Part shown: in pieces, positions 5,112-5,779 of the stretch
How the letters are laid out: each line of letters starts with the position of its first letter
Position numbering within the stretch: the first letter of the stretch is position 1
Assembly: GCA_913053915.1 (NCBI GenBank)
Contig: CAJXGP010000160.1
Coordinates: 1-5,779 of the forward strand
Direction: 5' to 3'
Length of the DNA: 5,779 nucleotides
DNA from: an uncultured Ignavibacteriales bacterium
GTDB taxonomy: Bacteria > Bacteroidota > Ignavibacteria > Ignavibacteriales > Ignavibacteriaceae
Notes under the pieces: model-generated
The model's database searches: none
Told to the model about the DNA's origin: nothing
Seen by the model: the letters and a program-made list of their open reading frames with translations, nothing else
Position numbers and translations under genes: made by a program

Positions 5112-5779
5112 TCAAATAATATCCTCCTCAGTAGGAAGCGCCGAATATTCTTCAATTTGCCGGGCATGAGCAAGATTTTCAAAGCGGGTATATTCTTTAA
5201 TGAATGCCAATCGCAACTCGCCTGTAGGACCATTCCTCTGTTTCCCAATAATAATCTCCGCAATGCCTTCGAGGGAATTTCCTTTATCATCTTTCAAAAT
5301 ATGATAATATTCGGGGCGATTCAGAAAAATAACAACATCGGCGTCTTGCTCTATTGAACCTGACTCTCGAAGATCTGATAATTGAGGTCTTTTGTCGGTA
5401 CGTGTTTCGACGGCTCTGTTAAGCTGAGATAATGCGATCACCGGAATATCTAATTCTTTGGCAAGTGATTTAAGAGAACGCGAAATATGTGAAATTTCTC
5501 TCTCGCGGCTTTGAGCATTTGCAGGGCCCTGCATTAATTGTAGATAATCTATTATAATCATACCTATTCTCTGTTCGGCTTTTAATCTCCTTGCCTTAGC
5601 TCTTATTTCCAAAACCGTTTGAGCCGGAGTGTCATCTACATAAATAGGTGACTCAATCAATTTATGAGCATTTTTACTCAGTTTAACACCTTCTTCGTGC
5701 GGTAATTTACCTGTTCGTACCAGATGTGCATTCAACCTACCTTCCGCACACAACAGCCTGATTACTAATTGCATGGTTG
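5112..5779 (-). CDS. dnaB: Replicative DNA helicase DnaB, C-terminal part (5' end outside window)
   Basis: DnaB is the hexameric ATP-driven helicase that opens the replication fork. About 222 C-terminal residues are visible, roughly half of a usual 450-500. The frame runs through the right edge: the codon before the Met at 5772-5774 is Thr, matching the SLEMSxxQLxxRLL region just after the ATP site, so that Met is internal. Visible motifs are IRLLCAEGRL, DDTPAQTVLEIRAKARRLKA, Walker B IGMIIIDYLQLM (Asp 76 counted from that Met), SREREISHISRSLKSLAKEL, the sensor segment PVIALSQLNRAVE, the family signature DLRESGSIEQDADVV, and KQRNGPTGE with the arginine finger. The P-loop and N-terminal DnaG-binding domain lie off the window. 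No intein interrupts the visible part. The gene ends in TGA and is followed by a possible terminator. Confidence 0.97.
   Translation of the reverse strand, partial: TMQLVIRLLCAEGRLNAHLVRTGKLPHEEGVKLSKNAHKLIESPIYVDDTPAQTVLEIRAKARRLKAEQRIGMIIIDYLQLMQGPANAQSREREISHISRSLKSLAKELDIPVIALSQLNRAVETRTDKRPQLSDLRESGSIEQDADVVIFLNRPEYYHILKDDKGNSLEGIAEIIIGKQRNGPTGELRLAFIKEYTRFENLAHARQIEEYSALPTEEDII

Noticed and set aside
5078..5357. Short open frames on both strands over the end of dnaB
   Set aside because: They overlap the conserved helicase signature segments in other frames and show no family features.
5772..5774. Met codon as the start of a short helicase-like gene
   Set aside because: The frame continues upstream through the window edge and the sequence around this Met matches the interior of DnaB, so the gene is simply cut by the window.
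5112..5779. Intein in dnaB
   Set aside because: DnaB is a common intein host, so I checked. All visible helicase motifs follow each other at normal spacing. Insertion sites outside the window cannot be judged.
1..5779. CRISPR array, tRNA or rRNA gene, insertion sequence, defence or toxin-antitoxin system
   Set aside because: No regularly spaced direct repeats, cloverleaf-like pattern, transposase motifs or toxin-antitoxin pair could be seen. The coding content is housekeeping and envelope genes.

Overview
The window is AT-rich bacterial chromosome. Eight convincing protein genes lie on the minus strand, and the probable tail of one plus-strand gene sits at the left edge. The gene set points to the Bacteroidota/Chlorobiota/Ignavibacteriota group, most likely an Ignavibacteria-like organism. 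It includes a DUF1460-type peptidoglycan amidase, a FolK gene followed directly by a deoxynucleoside kinase of the Bacteroidota/Chlorobi style, a tiny DUF4834-like membrane protein, weak or absent Shine-Dalgarno sequences, and a GTCATTTCGACC...GAGAAATCTTT intergenic repeat of a kind I associate with these genomes. This placement is an inference from gene style, not from a search.

In transcription order (right to left): the C-terminal helicase half of replicative helicase DnaB (5779-5112, running off the window) ends before a stem-loop that may be its terminator. A secreted DUF1460 amidase follows (4974-4126). Next comes a 300-base gap holding an unusual nested palindrome (3892-4010). PgeF/YfiH, a laccase-domain protein, occupies 3825-3088. 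After a 67-base gap comes a tight five-gene run: folB (3020-2637), folK (2613-2101), a deoxynucleoside kinase (2087-1419), a 70-residue single-pass membrane protein (1432-1220) and a glycosyltransferase family 9 (heptosyltransferase-like) protein (1208-108). Gaps within this run are 23 and 13 bases, then a 14-base overlap, then 11 bases, so one transcript is likely.

Functionally, folB and folK make the pterin part of folate, which feeds thymidylate and purine synthesis, and the kinase salvages deoxynucleosides. These three therefore converge on DNA precursor supply. The amidase, PgeF, the small membrane protein and the GT9 enzyme relate to the cell envelope. At the left edge (1-107) a plus-strand reading frame resembling the last strand of an outer-membrane barrel appears to end inside the dispersed repeat, facing the GT9 gene tail to tail.

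I found no RNA gene, CRISPR array, insertion sequence or defence system. Most of the window is ordinary housekeeping sequence. The points worth a second look are the nested palindrome in the 3826-4125 gap, the repeat that may supply the end of a protein at the left edge, and the small membrane protein gene overlapping the kinase gene.
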